Part shown: piece by piece, positions 9,459-19,053 of the stretch
Layout: each line of letters opens with the position of its first letter
Position numbering within the stretch: position 1 is the stretch's first letter
Translations under genes and position numbers: made by a program
The notes under the pieces: model-generated
Database searches by the model: none
What the model saw: the letters and a program-made list of their open reading frames with translations, nothing else
Told to the model about the DNA's origin: nothing
Origin: Roseivivax halodurans JCM 10272
Lineage (GTDB): Bacteria; Pseudomonadota; Alphaproteobacteria; Rhodobacterales; Rhodobacteraceae
NCBI RefSeq assembly: GCF_000521785.1
Contig: NZ_JALZ01000009.1
Coordinates: 80,130-144,129 of the forward strand
Reading direction: 5' to 3'
DNA length: 64,000 nt

Positions 9459-11599
9459 AGCGTCTTGTTCTCGCGCTCGCGCTCCTCTGGACCGGTCCGC
9501 TCTCGGCACAGACCGAGCAGGCGCAAGCGCCTGCTTTGCTCGTGGCAGACAGCGTCACGGTCGAAAACCGCTCGAGACTCATAGCAACGGGCAACGTCGA
9601 GGCCCTGCACGACGGCACGCGTCTTCGGGCGGAGCGGATCGTCTACGATCAAGCGACAGGAGCCTTGCGGATCGACGGCCCCATCCGCATCACCGATCCC
9701 GACGGCACGATCCTCGTCGCCGACACGGCCGAGCTCGACGAGGATTTCGAGAACGGCCTCCTCCGCGGCGCGCGCCTCGTGCTCGATGAACAGCTGCAGC
9801 TCGCCTCGGTGGAGGCCCGCCGCGTCGACGGTCGTTACACCTCCCTCAACCGCGTGGCGGTGACATCGTGTCAGGTGTGCGGACCTGGCCAGGTGCCCCT
9901 TTGGCAGATCCGGGCAAGCCGGGTCGTTCACGACGAGGTCGAGCAGCAGATCTACTTCGACAACGCGCAGTTCCGCGTGCTGGACGTGCCGCTGGTCTAC
10001 TTTCCGCGTCTGCGCGTTCCGGACCCTACGCTCGAACGCGCCCGCGGCTTCCTGACGCCGTCGGTCCGCAGCTCCACCCTGCTCGGCTTCGGCATAAAGA
10101 CTCCCTATTTCGTCCCCCTCGGGCGCCACCAGGACCTGACCTTCACACCCTATCTGTCGCCCGTGACCCGCACCCTCGAGACGCGGTATCGCCGCGCCTT
10201 CGCCTACGGCGACATCGAGGTGAACACCGCGGTCAGTCAGGATACCCTGGTGTCCAAGGAAACCCGAGCCTATCTCTTTGCGCAGGGCAGTTTCGAGCTG
10301 CCGCGCCGGTTCACGCTCGACTTCGACATCGAGACGACGACCGACGAGGCCTATCTCAACGATTACGATTATTCCGGGAAGGACCGGCTCGACAGCGCGA
10401 TCACGCTGTCTAGGGCCACGCCATTGTCCTTCTTCTCGGCCGAGCTGGTCCACTACCAGACCCTGCGCGACAGCGAGCGCGACAGCACGCAGCCGACCAT
10501 CGTGCTCCATTCGGAATACGAACGCCGGTTTCCCGATCTCTGGGGGGGCGAGTTGCGGCTCGGCACGGTCAGCCAGGGACATTACCGGTATTCCGATCTC
10601 GACACCGACAGCACCGACCCGGACGATATCGTCGACGGCCGGGACGTCGCGCGCATCACCGCCGAAGCGTCGTGGCGCCGGCGCTGGACCCTGACCGGCG
10701 GCGTGCGCGCCGGCGTGACGACGCAGGCCTGGGCAGATCAGTTCTGGATCGCGCAGGATGCAACCTCCGACGAGAAAGCCAGCCAGCTTACCCCGGCCGT
10801 CGCGGTCGAACTTCGCTGGCCCTGGACAAGGTCGGGTGGCGACGGGTCGCATTCGCTGATCGAACCCATTCTGCAGACGGCCTGGATCGGCGGCGATCGT
10901 CCCGACATCGCCAACGACGAAAGCACGCGGGTAGAGTTCGACGAGGGCAACCTCCTGGCCCTCTCGCGCTTCCCGGCCGCCGACCGGCGCGAGCGCGGCA
11001 GGGTCTCGGCCGCTGGCCTGCGCTACACGCACGAAGACCCGTCCGGCTGGTCCGGCGGTCTGACCTTCGGCCGCCTCTGGCGCGAGAATGCCGATCCCTC
11101 CTTCACGCCCAGTTCGGGCCTCGATGAAGAGAACTCCGACATCCTCGTTGCGGGATACCTCGCGAACCGGGAAGGCCTGGCGCTGACCGCGCGTGGATTG
11201 CTCGACGAGACCGAGGGCAGCTTCACCAAGGCCGAGGCCCGGCTAGACTGGCAAACCATGACCTTTGGCCTCGGCGCCTCGTATCTGCTTGTGCGTGCGG
11301 ACGCGGCCGAGGATCGCGGCGGGCAGACATCGGAATGGAGCCTCGACGGCGCCTACGACATCGACGACACTTGGTCGACGGCGGCATTCGGCCGCTACGA
11401 TCTCTCCGGCAACCGCTTTGCGCGCGCGGGGCTCGGGGTCGTCTACGAAAATGAATGCGTCAGCGCCAATTTCACGGTCGAGCGCCGATTTGCCTCGTCC
11501 ACCACGTTAGAACCCTCGACTGATTTCGGCTTGACCGTCGCGCTGAAGGGCTTCAGCACCGGCGGCAGCGCGAAGGAGTACCGCCGCACATGTTCGTAG
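9455..11599 (+). CDS. lptD: LPS assembly outer-membrane protein LptD
   Basis: LptD is the outer-membrane barrel that inserts lipopolysaccharide into the outer leaflet. The 714-residue protein has a cleavable signal peptide (about 1-18, MKRLVLALALLWTGPLSA), an OstA-like jellyroll of about 30-130, and a long Tyr/Arg-rich beta-barrel region to the end. Cysteines occur as a CxxC pair at 139 and 142 and near the C-terminus, consistent with the disulfide-locked architecture known for LptD. The start is chosen by the four-base overlap with lptG and the signal peptide. The 3' end overlaps surA by ten bases. Confidence 0.93.
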   Translation: MKRLVLALALLWTGPLSAQTEQAQAPALLVADSVTVENRSRLIATGNVEALHDGTRLRAERIVYDQATGALRIDGPIRITDPDGTILVADTAELDEDFENGLLRGARLVLDEQLQLASVEARRVDGRYTSLNRVAVTSCQVCGPGQVPLWQIRASRVVHDEVEQQIYFDNAQFRVLDVPLVYFPRLRVPDPTLERARGFLTPSVRSSTLLGFGIKTPYFVPLGRHQDLTFTPYLSPVTRTLETRYRRAFAYGDIEVNTAVSQDTLVSKETRAYLFAQGSFELPRRFTLDFDIETTTDEAYLNDYDYSGKDRLDSAITLSRATPLSFFSAELVHYQTLRDSERDSTQPTIVLHSEYERRFPDLWGGELRLGTVSQGHYRYSDLDTDSTDPDDIVDGRDVARITAEASWRRRWTLTGGVRAGVTTQAWADQFWIAQDATSDEKASQLTPAVAVELRWPWTRSGGDGSHSLIEPILQTAWIGGDRPDIANDESTRVEFDEGNLLALSRFPAADRRERGRVSAAGLRYTHEDPSGWSGGLTFGRLWRENADPSFTPSSGLDEENSDILVAGYLANREGLALTARGLLDETEGSFTKAEARLDWQTMTFGLGASYLLVRADAAEDRGGQTSEWSLDGAYDIDDTWSTAAFGRYDLSGNRFARAGLGVVYENECVSANFTVERRFASSTTLEPSTDFGLTVALKGFSTGGSAKEYRRTCS

Positions 11600-12822
11600 T
11601 TCCCTCCCGTCTTCTGACCTCTCTGGTTCTCGCTGCCGGCGTGGCGGTGTCGCCCGTGACGACGGCGGCCCAAAACCTCTTCGCTCCGGCGATCACCGTC
11701 GACGAACAGGTGATCACCGCATACGAGCTTCAGCAGCGAGCCCGCATGCTCGAGGTGCTCAACGCGCCCGGGGATCCCAACGAAGCCGCCCGCGAGAACC
11801 TGATTGAGGAACGCCTGCAACTGGCCGCGGCGCGGCGTGCAGGGATCGCCCCGACCGAGGAGGAGATCCTGGACGGGATGGCCGAATTCGCCGGCCGGGC
11901 GGATCTCAGCCGCGAGGAATTCGTCCAACGCCTGTCGCAGGCCGGTATCGCGGAGCAGACCTTCCGGGACTTCGTGCGCGCCGGTGTCTCCTGGCGGCAA
12001 TTCGTCCGGCAACGCTTCGCGGCCGACGCCAATGTCGCCGAAGCCAAGGTGGACCGCGCCCTCGAGGGAGGCGCAGTCTCGTCGAATATCCGCGTCCTCG
12101 TGTCCGAAATCATCATTCCCGCGCCGCCCCCGCAAGCCGCGGAGGCCCGCGCCATCGCGGAGCAGATCTCGACCTACACGAGCGAAGCGCAGTTCTCGGC
12201 CGCGGCCCGCGAATATTCCGCGACCGCGACGCGCGAACAGGGCGGCCGGCTGCCGTGGCAGGACATCACCGACCTTCCGCCGCAGCTGCGTCCGATCCTG
12301 CTGAACCTCGAACCGGGAGAGGTCAGCGCTCCGCTTCCGATCCAGAACGGCGTCGCTCTGTTCCAGCTCCGCGGGATCGAGGAATCCGGCACCTCCGCGC
12401 CCGAGATCGCGGAGCTCGAATATGCCGCCTACTACATTGCGGGCGGCCGCTCGCGTGAGGCGCTCGCGCGCGCCCGCGTCGTCGCGAGCCAAGCCGATCG
12501 CTGCGACGATCTCTACGGAATCGCGAAGGGCCAGCCGGCCAACGTCCTCGAGGTCCGCTCCGGACCGCCCTCGTCCCTGCCGACCGACATCGCGCTCGAA
12601 CTCTCCAAGCTGGATCCGGGCGAGACCTCTTCGGCGCTGACGCGCAACAACGGTCAGACGCTCGTGCTGCTCATGCTGTGCAGCCGCTCGGAAGAGGTCG
12701 CGGAGGACGAGGACGCCCGGCGCAACGAGGTCCGGCTCGGTCTCCGGAACCGCCGGGTCCAGCAACTTGCCGAGAACTACCTGGCGGAACTCCGCGCCAA
12801 CGCCCGCATCGTCGAAAGATGA
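11590..12822 (+). CDS. surA: Periplasmic chaperone / peptidyl-prolyl isomerase, SurA-type
   Basis: SurA-type proteins escort outer-membrane proteins, including LptD, through the periplasm. The 410-residue protein has a signal peptide of about 27 residues, a SurA N-terminal chaperone domain (about 30-160; the NLIEERLQLAAARR region is typical), and one clear parvulin-like isomerase domain around residues 165-275 (the EQGGRLPWQDITDLPPQL part), followed by a degenerate second region. Position directly after lptD supports a role in LptD assembly. The start overlaps the end of lptD. Divergence from E. coli SurA is substantial, so the symbol is by family and context. Confidence 0.88.
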   Translation: MFVVPSRLLTSLVLAAGVAVSPVTTAAQNLFAPAITVDEQVITAYELQQRARMLEVLNAPGDPNEAARENLIEERLQLAAARRAGIAPTEEEILDGMAEFAGRADLSREEFVQRLSQAGIAEQTFRDFVRAGVSWRQFVRQRFAADANVAEAKVDRALEGGAVSSNIRVLVSEIIIPAPPPQAAEARAIAEQISTYTSEAQFSAAAREYSATATREQGGRLPWQDITDLPPQLRPILLNLEPGEVSAPLPIQNGVALFQLRGIEESGTSAPEIAELEYAAYYIAGGRSREALARARVVASQADRCDDLYGIAKGQPANVLEVRSGPPSSLPTDIALELSKLDPGETSSALTRNNGQTLVLLMLCSRSEEVAEDEDARRNEVRLGLRNRRVQQLAENYLAELRANARIVER

Positions 12823-13790
12823 GCCCTGCCCCCATCGCGCTGAGCTGCGGCGAGCCTGCCGGCATCGGTCCGGAGCTTGCCGTAGCCGCGCGGGAGGCCC
12901 TCGGATCGTCCGTGGCCTTCGCCTGGATCGGCGACCCCGATCACCTCCCCGAGGGCACGAACTGTTCCGTGATCGATGACATCGGCGATGCCGCGGATGT
13001 GGCGCCCGACGCGCTCCCGGTCCTGCCGCTCGCCTTCCCCGGTCCGCGCGTGCCCGGCACCCTTCAACCGATGCAGGCGGCCAAGGTGGTAGAGGCGATC
13101 TCGATCGGCGCCTCCCTCGCCAGCGAGGCACGCGCGTCCGCCCTGTGCACCCTGCCGATCCACAAGAAGGCGCTTGCCGAGGGTGCGGGCTTCGCATTCC
13201 CCGGTCACACCGAATACCTCGCATCCCTCGCGGGGGTGGATCACGTGGTCATGATGCTCGCCTCGGAGATGCTCCGCGTGGTGCCCGCGACGATCCACAT
13301 CCCGATCGCGGACGTGCCGCGCTCCCTCGACACCACGCTTCTGGACCGCACCATCCGGATCACACACGAGGGTCTTCGGCGGCATTTCGGTATCGACGCT
13401 CCGAGAATGGCCGTTGCAGGCCTCAATCCGCATGCCGGCGAAGGAGGCAAGATCGGGCGCGAGGATACCGAGATCATCGCGCCTCTGCTCGAGAGGCTAC
13501 GCAACGAAGGCTTCAAGCTGTCAGGACCGCATTCGGCTGACACGCTCTTCCATGCCGCAGCTCGGGCGCGCTACGACGCGGCGATCTGCATGTACCACGA
13601 TCAGGCCCTGATCCCGATCAAGACGCTGGATTTCGATCGCGGGGTGAACGTGACGCTCGGCCTGCCGTTCATCCGGACCTCGCCGGACCACGGAACCGCG
13701 CTCGACATCGCGGGACAGGGCGTCGCCAATCCGAGTTCCACCGTCGAGGCGCTCAAGCTGGCGTGGCGGATGGCTGGCGGAACGGTGTGA
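12819..13790 (+). CDS. pdxA: 4-hydroxythreonine-4-phosphate dehydrogenase
   Basis: PdxA oxidises 4-phosphohydroxy-L-threonine in pyridoxal phosphate synthesis. The 323-residue protein begins [19 protein letters not shown]; the GEPAGIGPE motif is the PdxA N-terminal signature. [17 protein letters not shown] (around residue 205) and [15 protein letters not shown] (around 260), the latter with metal-binding His, are also present. The start codon overlaps the surA stop (ATGA). The surA-pdxA-rsmA order is the same as in E. coli and many proteobacteria. Confidence 0.96.
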   Translation: MSPAPIALSCGEPAGIGPELAVAAREALGSSVAFAWIGDPDHLPEGTNCSVIDDIGDAADVAPDALPVLPLAFPGPRVPGTLQPMQAAKVVEAISIGASLASEARASALCTLPIHKKALAEGAGFAFPGHTEYLASLAGVDHVVMMLASEMLRVVPATIHIPIADVPRSLDTTLLDRTIRITHEGLRRHFGIDAPRMAVAGLNPHAGEGGKIGREDTEIIAPLLERLRNEGFKLSGPHSADTLFHAAARARYDAAICMYHDQALIPIKTLDFDRGVNVTLGLPFIRTSPDHGTALDIAGQGVANPSSTVEALKLAWRMAGGTV

Positions 13791-13830
13791 CCAGGACAGA
13801 GCGGGCGCGCTCCCGCGCAAGGAATACGAC

Positions 13831-14673
13831 ATGGCCATAGACGAGCTCCCGCCCCTCCGCGAGGTGATCGCGGCGCACGGACTTTCGGCGCGCAAGGCGC
13901 TGGGGCAGAACTTTCTTCTCGATCTCAACCTGACGGCAAAGATCGCCCGGAACGCGGGCGATCTCAGCGGTTTCGACGTGCTGGAGGTTGGCCCCGGCCC
14001 AGGCGGGCTGACCCGCGGACTGCTCGCCGAAGGGGCTCGCCGCGTGCTCGCGATCGAGAAGGATCCCCGATGCCTGCCGGCGCTGGAGGAGATCGCGGAG
14101 CATTACCCCGGCCGGCTCCGGGTCATCGAGGGCGACGCGCTCGACATCGATCCGCTCGAGCATCTGACGCCGCCCATCGCGATCGCGGCAAACCTGCCGT
14201 ACAACGTCGGAACGGAACTTCTCGTGCGGTGGCTGACGCCGGAAACCTGGCCCCCGTTCTGGACGTCGCTGACGCTGATGTTCCAGCGCGAGGTGGCGGA
14301 GCGGATCGTGGCGGAACCCGGATCGAAGGCCTACGGGAGGCTGGCCGTCCTCGCGCAGTGGCGGACCGACGCGCGAATCGTGATGTCGCTGCCTCCGGGC
14401 GCCTTCACGCCCCCGCCCAAGGTCTCGTCCGCCGTGGTGCGTCTGACCGCCCTGCCCGAGCCGAAATTTCCCGCCAATCCCAAGGTTCTGGAGCGTGTGG
14501 TGGCGATGGCGTTCAATCAGCGCCGCAAGATGCTGCGCTCGGCGCTGAAGGGTCTTCACCCGGACGTGGAGGATCTTCTGAAGAGCGCCGGGATCTCCCC
14601 CACCGACCGGGCGGAGCAGGTGGCCCTGGAGCAGTTCTGCGCGCTGGCCCGCGCCGTCGAGGCGGAAAGCTAG
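13831..14673 (+). CDS. rsmA: 16S rRNA dimethyladenosine transferase
   Basis: RsmA (KsgA) dimethylates A1518 and A1519 near the 3' end of 16S rRNA during late 30S assembly. The 280-residue protein has the expected start region [10 protein letters not shown], the SAM-binding motif [16 protein letters not shown] (about residues 50-65), the catalytic [11 protein letters not shown] motif (about 122-132) and the C-terminal helical domain with [15 protein letters not shown]. It is separated from pdxA by 40 bases and closes the envelope operon. Confidence 0.96.
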   Translation: MAIDELPPLREVIAAHGLSARKALGQNFLLDLNLTAKIARNAGDLSGFDVLEVGPGPGGLTRGLLAEGARRVLAIEKDPRCLPALEEIAEHYPGRLRVIEGDALDIDPLEHLTPPIAIAANLPYNVGTELLVRWLTPETWPPFWTSLTLMFQREVAERIVAEPGSKAYGRLAVLAQWRTDARIVMSLPPGAFTPPPKVSSAVVRLTALPEPKFPANPKVLERVVAMAFNQRRKMLRSALKGLHPDVEDLLKSAGISPTDRAEQVALEQFCALARAVEAES

Positions 14674-14686
14674 GGCGCGGGGCGGA

Positions 14687-15397
14687 TCACTCCGCCGCGC
14701 GCGTCTCGCTCTTCTCCTTGGCGTCACCGTCGTTCGAGTCGGACTTGCCCTCGTCGGCACCCTGCTCGGTCTCGGATTTCTCCGCCGCTGCCTTCTTCGG
14801 CTTCGAGGACCTGCGACGCGGCTTGGGCTTGGGCTTCTCCTGCGCCGCGTTCTCCGGCGTCTCTACGAGACCGGAATCGCCCTCGTCAGCCTCGGAGAAG
14901 TCGACGACGTCGGTTTCGGCCGCAGGCTGCTGCCGCTTCTCCTTGCCGCCCTGGCCGTCGCCAGTCTGATCGGGCTTGCCCTGATCGCCGTTGCCGTCGC
15001 CGGACTGGTCGGATCTGGCCGTGTCGTCGGACTTGCCGCCGCCCTGGTTGTTCTGCCCGTCGCCGTCCTGCTTGTCGCCCCGCTCCTTGTCGCGCTGCGC
15101 CTGACGTTCGCGGTTCTCCCGCTCCTGCTGCTCGCGGCGCTGGTCCTGTTCGCGCTGAGCTTCGCCCAGAAGGCGCAGGTAGTGCTCGGCATGCTGCTGG
15201 AAGTTCTCGGTCGCCACGCGGTCGTTGGCAAGCTGGGCATCGCGCGCAAGCTGATTGTACTTGTCGATGATCTGCTGCGGCGTGCCGCGAACCTTGCCGT
15301 CCGGGCCGGAGCTGTCGAAAACGCGGTTGACCACGTTCCCCATGTTGTTCCGGTTGCGGTTCGACTTGGACCGCGAGCGTGATTTGGAGGATCGCAT
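14687..15397 (-). CDS. DUF4167 domain protein, low-complexity acidic tail
   Basis: The protein has 236 residues. An Arg/Ser/Asn-rich N-terminus (about 1-20) leads into a conserved block, about residues 25-90, with RVFDSSGPDGKVRGTPQQI and a helix ending HYLRLLGEAQRE. These are the marks of the alphaproteobacterial DUF4167 family. From residue 95 onward it is low complexity, first Arg/Glu/Gln, then Gly/Asp/Gln repeats, then an acidic/Lys-rich end, and probably disordered. Its function is not known to me. It lies downstream of prfA-prmC on the same strand, 203 bases after prmC, with a strong hairpin in between. Confidence 0.8.
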   Translation of the reverse strand: MRSSKSRSRSKSNRNRNNMGNVVNRVFDSSGPDGKVRGTPQQIIDKYNQLARDAQLANDRVATENFQQHAEHYLRLLGEAQREQDQRREQQERENRERQAQRDKERGDKQDGDGQNNQGGGKSDDTARSDQSGDGNGDQGKPDQTGDGQGGKEKRQQPAAETDVVDFSEADEGDSGLVETPENAAQEKPKPKPRRRSSKPKKAAAEKSETEQGADEGKSDSNDGDAKEKSETRAAE

Positions 15398-15504
15398 TTT
15401 CTAGATATCAGCCCTGTTTGTGACTGGTTCGTCCGGTGATCGCTGGCTGTGTGCTGGGGACGCGCGGAGCGCCCTCGGAGCCGGATCACGTCAGTGTATG
15501 GCTT

Positions 15505-15546
15505 ACAGTCGAGCGGGACGGCGCCGCCATCCGCCGGCTCGACTGT
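15505..15546 (-). other. Perfect 10-bp-arm hairpin between prmC and the DUF4167 gene
   Basis: Positions 15505-15514 (ACAGTCGAGC) and 15537-15546 (GCTCGACTGT) are exact inverted copies, with a further partly paired GC-rich segment inside. Read on the minus strand it lies 55 bases after the prmC stop and about 108 bases before the DUF4167 start. No T-run follows, so it is not an obvious rho-independent terminator. It could be an mRNA processing or stabilising element. Confidence 0.55.
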
Positions 15547-15600
15547 TACTGAGTAAACATGTCTGTTGGCACATTACAACCCGCAACAATTGAAAAAACG

Positions 15601-16452
15601 TCAATCTCCCTGCGATCCCGGCCATATTGCGGTGACGACACGGGATCGGCCGTCCATGTCGGTTTGCGTTGCGACGTCCCGGAAGCCGGCGATGCGCAGG
15701 ATTGACGTTACGTCGTCGCGCTGGCTCGCGCCGATCTCGAGCAGCAGACGGGCGGAAGGCACCATGTGCTCGGGCGCCGCGTCGGCGATGGCGCGATAGG
15801 CCGTCAGGCCATCGTCGCCATCGGTCAGTGCAAGAGCCGGTTCGTGATCCCGCACCTCCGGAGCCAGGCCGCCCATCTCCGCCGCAGCGATGTAAGGCGG
15901 GTTCGAGACCACAAGATCGAACCGTTCCTCGGGTGCGAGCGGACCGGTCCAGCTCCCCTCGCGCAGCGTTGCACGGTCTTCGAGACCGTGGCGCCAGGCG
16001 TTCAAACGGGCTACCGCCAGCGCTTTCGGGGAGAGGTCGGTGCCGACACCGGTGGCGCCGCCGCGTTCCGCGAGAAGACTGAGCAAGATGCAGCCCGATC
16101 CGGTCCCGAGGTCGAGCACCCTGCCGAAGGGCGCCGCCAGCGCGGCGGCGATCAGCGTCTCGGTCTCGGGCCGGGGATCGAGCACGTCGCGCGTGACCTC
16201 GAATTCGCGCCCCCAGAAACTCCGCAGGCCGGTCAGATGACTGACCGGCTCCCGCGCGGCGCGGCGCGCGACGAGATGGTCGAACTGCGTTGCGATTTCC
16301 TCGGGAACCTCGTCGCACAGCACAAGGGTCAGCCGATCCGGCGCGATCCCGAGCGCATGAGCCAGGAGACGCCGCGCGTCGCGCGCGGGCTCCGGAACGC
16401 CCGCGAAGGTGAGGCGCGGGACGGCCAGCGCAATTGCCTCGGACCCGGTCAC
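15601..16452 (-). CDS. prmC: Release factor glutamine N5-methyltransferase
   Basis: PrmC methylates the glutamine of the GGQ motif in release factors. The 283-residue protein has an N-terminal helical domain, a SAM-binding motif [16 protein letters not shown] around residues 112-127, and the catalytic NPPY motif in [12 protein letters not shown]. The start overlaps the prfA stop by four bases, so it is translationally coupled to its substrate RF1, the usual arrangement. Length and motifs are normal. Confidence 0.96.
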   Translation of the reverse strand: MTGSEAIALAVPRLTFAGVPEPARDARRLLAHALGIAPDRLTLVLCDEVPEEIATQFDHLVARRAAREPVSHLTGLRSFWGREFEVTRDVLDPRPETETLIAAALAAPFGRVLDLGTGSGCILLSLLAERGGATGVGTDLSPKALAVARLNAWRHGLEDRATLREGSWTGPLAPEERFDLVVSNPPYIAAAEMGGLAPEVRDHEPALALTDGDDGLTAYRAIADAAPEHMVPSARLLLEIGASQRDDVTSILRIAGFRDVATQTDMDGRSRVVTAIWPGSQGD

Positions 16453-17498
16453 TCCGACATCTCGGCGAGAAGCGTCGCCTGCGCATCGGCAGTCAGCGCG
16501 TCGATGATCTCGTCGAGATCGCCGGCCATCACCGCATCGAGCTTGTAGAGCGTGAGGTTGATGCGGTGATCGGTCAGGCGTCCTTGCGGGAAATTATAGG
16601 TCCGGATGCGCTCGGACCGGTCCCCCGTCCCCACCTGCCCCTTGCGCATGTCCGAGCGTTCGGCCGCCGCGCGTCGGCGTTCGTCGTCATAGAGCCGCGC
16701 CCGCAGGACGTTCATGGCGATCTCGCGGTTTCGATGCTGCGATTTCTCCGAGGACGTCACCATGATGCCGGTCGGCAGGTGGGTGATCCGGACCGCCGAG
16801 TCGGTCGTGTTGACGTGCTGCCCGCCCGCCCCCGAGGATCGCATCGTGTCGATGCGCAGATCGTTCGGATCGATCGCGATGTCGACCTCCTCGGCCTCGG
16901 GCAGGACCGCGACGGTAGCTGCCGAGGTATGGATGCGCCCGCCGCTTTCGGTTGCCGGCACGCGCTGCACTCGGTGCACGCCGGATTCGAATTTGAGCCG
17001 CGCGAAGACGCCGTCGCCCGAGATGCGGGCGACCAGTTCCTTCACCCCACCGAGCTCTGTCGCCTGCTCCTCGACGACCTCGAAGGACCAGCCCTGCGCC
17101 TCGGCGTGGCGCATGTACATGCGCTGCAAATCGCCCGCGAAGAGCGCCGCCTCCTCCCCGCCCGTGCCGGGCCGGATCTCGAGCACGGCGGAGCGCGCGT
17201 CGGCGGCATCCTTCGGCAGGAGGGCGAGATTGAGCGCGTGCTCGGCTTCGGGGAGCCGCGCGCGCAGCTCCCGCGATTCCGCCTCGGCGAGTTCCCCCAT
17301 CTCAGGGTCGTCCATCATCGCGTCAGCATCCGCGATCCCCGCGGTGAGCGCGCGCCATTCGGCGATCCGCTCCACGACAGGTCGCAATTCGGCATATTCG
17401 CGGCCGAGCGCGGCGATGTCGCCGCGACCCTCGGCCATGCAGGCCTCGAGGTACTCGAAACGCTCGACAATCTGGCGCAGGCGGTCTTCGGGGATCAT
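16449..17498 (-). CDS. prfA: Peptide chain release factor 1
   Basis: RF1 recognises UAA and UAG stop codons and triggers peptide release. The 349-residue protein carries the codon-recognition PAT tripeptide at about residues 181-183 (QRVPATESG) and the peptidyl-transfer GGQ motif at about 225-227 ([10 protein letters not shown]). PAT, not SPF, makes it RF1 and not RF2. It is shorter than E. coli RF1 (360) but complete. The ATG at 17498 was chosen because it gives the family's usual start. It is the first gene of a prfA-prmC pair. Confidence 0.97.
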   Translation of the reverse strand: MIPEDRLRQIVERFEYLEACMAEGRGDIAALGREYAELRPVVERIAEWRALTAGIADADAMMDDPEMGELAEAESRELRARLPEAEHALNLALLPKDAADARSAVLEIRPGTGGEEAALFAGDLQRMYMRHAEAQGWSFEVVEEQATELGGVKELVARISGDGVFARLKFESGVHRVQRVPATESGGRIHTSAATVAVLPEAEEVDIAIDPNDLRIDTMRSSGAGGQHVNTTDSAVRITHLPTGIMVTSSEKSQHRNREIAMNVLRARLYDDERRRAAAERSDMRKGQVGTGDRSERIRTYNFPQGRLTDHRINLTLYKLDAVMAGDLDEIIDALTADAQATLLAEMSE

Positions 17499-17647
17499 GG
17501 GAAGGCTCTGTCGGATATCGGCGCGCTCTGGTCAAGCGGACAGATGCCAGCCCGCTCGCGACCGGCGGATCCGCAGTCGTTGCCCGAGGCCGCCGGGTCC
17601 GGTGCCGCGCAGCGAAGCTCGCAGTCCCGAAGGCGGGACGTGCCTTC

Positions 17648-18058
17648 TCAGGTCTCTTCCCGGAGCTGCCGCAGCCAACCTTCCACGCGGGCCTTGTTCA
17701 CCCCCATGTCCGCTTGGCCGAACCGCAGCCGGGCATAGATCTCTATGGTGCCGTCGGACAATTGCACGGTCGTGTAGTCGGGAAAGCCGAACCACTTCGA
17801 GCGCGTGACGTAGGTGACGCGTCCGCTGTCGACGCTCCCGGCGAGGCGCTCCGTGCGGACGGTCGAAGTGATGATTCCGTCGAGCCTCTGGAGCGTGTCC
17901 GTATCACCCGCAATACGCCGGCGGACACCGCCCGCCAGGTCCTGATCGGCACTCGCCTGCGGATCGACATGCCAGACATTGGGATCGGAGGGCGCGAAGC
18001 GGATCCATGCGAGGCCGCCAAGTACCAACAGCAGGATCAGCCAGAAGATGATCTTCAC
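17648..18058 (-). CDS. DUF1499 family protein
   Basis: The 136-residue protein has an N-terminal hydrophobic helix (about 3-20, signal or anchor). It is followed by a domain with DPNVWHVDP, a TRSKWFGFPDYTTVQL block around residue 85-100 and an IEIYARLRFGQADMGVNKARVE end, the conserved features of DUF1499. The YARLRFGxxDxGVNxxRV signature is typical. Probably exported or membrane-anchored. Function unknown. It lies between prfA and the agmatinase-like gene on the minus strand, 21 bases after the latter. Confidence 0.85.
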   Translation of the reverse strand: MKIIFWLILLLVLGGLAWIRFAPSDPNVWHVDPQASADQDLAGGVRRRIAGDTDTLQRLDGIITSTVRTERLAGSVDSGRVTYVTRSKWFGFPDYTTVQLSDGTIEIYARLRFGQADMGVNKARVEGWLRQLREET

Positions 18059-18079
18059 GTCGTCGTCCCTTTCTTGCCG

Positions 18080-19042
18080 TCAGCCGCGCCTGGTCCAACC
18101 CCAGAGACACATGATCTCGGTCGCCACATGGGCACCCGCCACAGCCGTCGCGCCCGTCGTATCGTATTGCGGGGAAACCTCAACCACGTCGCCCCCCACG
18201 ATGTCGAGACCGGCAAGTCCCCGCAGGATGATCGCCGCCTGCCCCGTGGAGAGCCCACCCCAGACAGGGGTTCCGGTACCCGGCGCGAACGCCGGATCGA
18301 GCGCGTCGATGTCGAAGGTCAGATAGGCCGGAACCTCGCCGACGATGTCCCGGACCCTGCGTGCTATCCCGTCGGGCCCGGCGCGATGGACTTCGGGCGC
18401 GTCGATGATCGTGATGCCGAGCGTGTCCGGGTTGTCCGTGCGGATGCCGATGGCGACCGATTTCTCGACGTCGATGAGCCCTTCCTTCACCGCCTTGTAG
18501 ACGAAGGTCCCGTGATCGATGCGTTCGGGGTCGTCGTCCACCCAGCTGTCGGAATGAGCGTCGAACTGGACGAGTGCGACGGGCCCGAATTTGGCCGCGT
18601 GGGCTCGAAGCAGCGGCAACGTGATCGAATGATCCCCGCCAAGCGTGATCGCGGCGGCCCCGGCGTCGAGGATGCGCCGTGCCGCGGCCTCGATCGCATG
18701 TGGGACCTCCCACGTCTTGGCGTAGTCGAAGGCGATGTCGCCCGTGTCGACGACAGTGAATTCCTCGAGCGGCGAAAAGCCCCAGCCGTAGGGTGCGTCA
18801 CAAGGCTGGAGCGACGAGATCTCGCGGATCGCGCGCGGACCGAAGCGGGTGCCGGGCCGGTGCGTGACCGCCTGGTCGAAAGGCACGCCAAGGATCGCGA
18901 CATCGACCCCGGCCAGGTCCTTGGTATAGCGGCGGCGCAGGAAGGACGGCGCGCCGGCGAAAGGGTTCTCGAAGGAGAGCCCGCGCGGATCCTCCCGTGT
19001 GAAGGCGTGGTCGATCTCGGTCTTGGCGTCTTCGAGGGCCAT
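18080..19042 (-). CDS. speB: Agmatinase-like ureohydrolase
   Basis: This 320-residue protein belongs to the arginase/agmatinase family, binuclear manganese hydrolases that release urea. All metal-ligand motifs are visible: GGDHS with His at about 138, DAHSD with ligands at about 161, 163 and 165, and DIDALDP with Asp at about 244 and 246. The N-terminal extension and overall length fit agmatinase (agmatine to putrescine) better than arginase, but guanidino-acid hydrolases look alike. The start is the ATG at 19042. It follows the M20 amidohydrolase gene by 11 bases, suggesting joint nitrogen-compound catabolism. Confidence 0.85.
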   Translation of the reverse strand: MALEDAKTEIDHAFTREDPRGLSFENPFAGAPSFLRRRYTKDLAGVDVAILGVPFDQAVTHRPGTRFGPRAIREISSLQPCDAPYGWGFSPLEEFTVVDTGDIAFDYAKTWEVPHAIEAAARRILDAGAAAITLGGDHSITLPLLRAHAAKFGPVALVQFDAHSDSWVDDDPERIDHGTFVYKAVKEGLIDVEKSVAIGIRTDNPDTLGITIIDAPEVHRAGPDGIARRVRDIVGEVPAYLTFDIDALDPAFAPGTGTPVWGGLSTGQAAIILRGLAGLDIVGGDVVEVSPQYDTTGATAVAGAHVATEIMCLWGWTRRG

Positions 19043-19053
19043 GCGTCGTCTCC

